Part shown: positions 63,901 to 64,000 of the stretch, piece by piece
Layout: each line of letters begins with the position of its first letter
Position numbering within the stretch: the stretch's first letter is position 1
Origin: Mycteria americana
Lineage: Eukaryota; Chordata; Aves; Ciconiiformes; Ciconiidae
Assembly (NCBI RefSeq): GCF_035582795.1
Contig: NC_134370.1
Coordinates: forward strand, 50,579,501-50,643,500
DNA: 64,000 nucleotides
Direction: 5' to 3'
Program-made: the position numbers and the translations under genes
The notes under the pieces: generated by a model
The model's database searches: none
The model's input: the letters and a program-made list of their open reading frames with translations, nothing else
What the model was told of the DNA's origin: nothing

Positions 63901-64000
63901 AGCTTCTGTTTTTCTAATACATCCCATCTTTCAAAAAGTTTGGGGTTTGTATGCAGAAAGGGGAAATTCCCATATTGTCAGCTTTGGGGGAAAAAGTGTC
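45948..64000 (+). CDS. CIB2: CIB2, calcium and integrin binding family member 2, first two coding exons
   Basis: CIB2 is a small EF-hand protein of about 187 residues that binds calcium and magnesium. It is known for a role in hair-cell mechanotransduction and, in humans, in deafness. Only codons 1-29 are visible, from exons 45948-45998 and 55895-55929. They read MGNKQTIFTDEQLDAYQ and then DCTFFTRKEIL plus a split codon. Met-Gly-Asn-Lys at the start is an N-myristoylation signal. The EF hands are encoded beyond the right edge. The visible residues also fit CIB3, whose mammalian second exon is close. The choice of CIB2 rests on the IDH3A-ACSBG1 neighbourhood and on exon 1. Confidence 0.88.
46054..46076 (+). 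other. G-quadruplex motif just inside CIB2 intron 1
   Basis: Runs of 8, 6 and 4 G separated by single T bases, then GG, start 55 bases after the exon 1 donor on the coding strand. The 8-G run can supply two stacks, giving four G tracts. Confidence 0.75.
55895..55929 (+). CDS. CIB2: CIB2 exon 2 (35 nt)
   Basis: The acceptor is TTTTTTAACAG and the donor is GTAAGT. The exon encodes DCTFFTRKEIL and two bases of what is probably an Arg codon. It joins exon 1 in phase and continues the family sequence. Confidence 0.9.
58167..58729 (-). mobile_element. Solo LTR of an avian endogenous retrovirus
   Basis: A 563-base unit is bounded by TG and CA, and the outer ends are inverted (TGTTGTGG and CCAGGACA on the plus strand). 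Read on the minus strand it begins TGTCCTGGCTTTGGCTGGGA. A TATATA box on that strand is at 58468-58473, with a CRE-like TATGACATCA just upstream (58481-58490). ATTAAA, a likely polyadenylation signal, is downstream (58294-58299), which fits U3-R-U5 order. Flanking AATAG (58162-58166) and ATTAG (58730-58734) match at four of five bases, a possible eroded target duplication. No gag, pol or env sequence is attached. LTRs like this are abundant in bird genomes. The exact family name is not certain to me. Confidence 0.85.

Larger units (their letters stand above)
45999..64000 (+). other. CIB2 introns 1 and 2 (second incomplete)
   Basis: Intron 1 runs 45999-55894 and intron 2 runs from 55930 past the edge. 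A G-rich run lies at 46054-46076 and the solo LTR at 58167-58729. T or A runs occur near 48425, 48625, 49425 and 53880. A small duplication of CCAGGTCACAATT lies at about 53594-53648. I find no third CIB2 exon and no other gene in this stretch. Confidence 0.8.

Overview
This is a window of avian nuclear DNA. Three things point to a bird: a long CR1-type LINE at the left edge, a solo retroviral LTR of a kind common in bird genomes, and vertebrate gene structures with short exons and GT-AG introns. The background is AT-rich and mostly non-coding. I see no bacterial, plasmid, phage, CRISPR or tRNA features.

Layout. Positions 1 to about 2500 hold the 3' part of a CR1 retrotransposon. Its endonuclease half is broken, but its reverse transcriptase reading frame of more than 570 codons is still open. 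From 5085 to 22359, plus strand, are twelve coding exons of ACSBG1 (acyl-CoA synthetase, bubblegum family), ending in its natural stop codon. The first coding exon or exons were not found and probably lie left of the CR1. From 25114 to 38048, minus strand, is IDH3A (mitochondrial NAD-dependent isocitrate dehydrogenase, alpha subunit). It is complete in 11 coding exons and 366 codons, and starts inside a strong CpG island (about 37440-38620). From 45948 onward, plus strand, are the first two coding exons of CIB2 (calcium and integrin binding family member 2). The rest of that gene lies beyond the right edge. A solo LTR (58167-58729) sits in its second intron.

Relationships. ACSBG1 and IDH3A converge tail to tail, with 2754 nt between their stop codons. 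IDH3A and CIB2 diverge head to head, about 7.9 kb apart. The set and its orientation match the conserved vertebrate block known from human chromosome 15q25, which supports calling ACSBG1 rather than ACSBG2 and CIB2 rather than CIB3. IDH3A works in the mitochondrial TCA cycle and ACSBG1 activates long-chain fatty acids. CIB2 is a calcium-binding protein linked to hair-cell mechanotransduction. They share a neighbourhood, not a pathway.

I found no new gene system. The observations most worth a second look are the open CR1 reverse transcriptase frame, the potentially overlapping 3' ends of ACSBG1 and IDH3A, the CpG island as a possible bidirectional promoter, simple repeats and G-quadruplex motifs very close to exons, and the LTR in CIB2.
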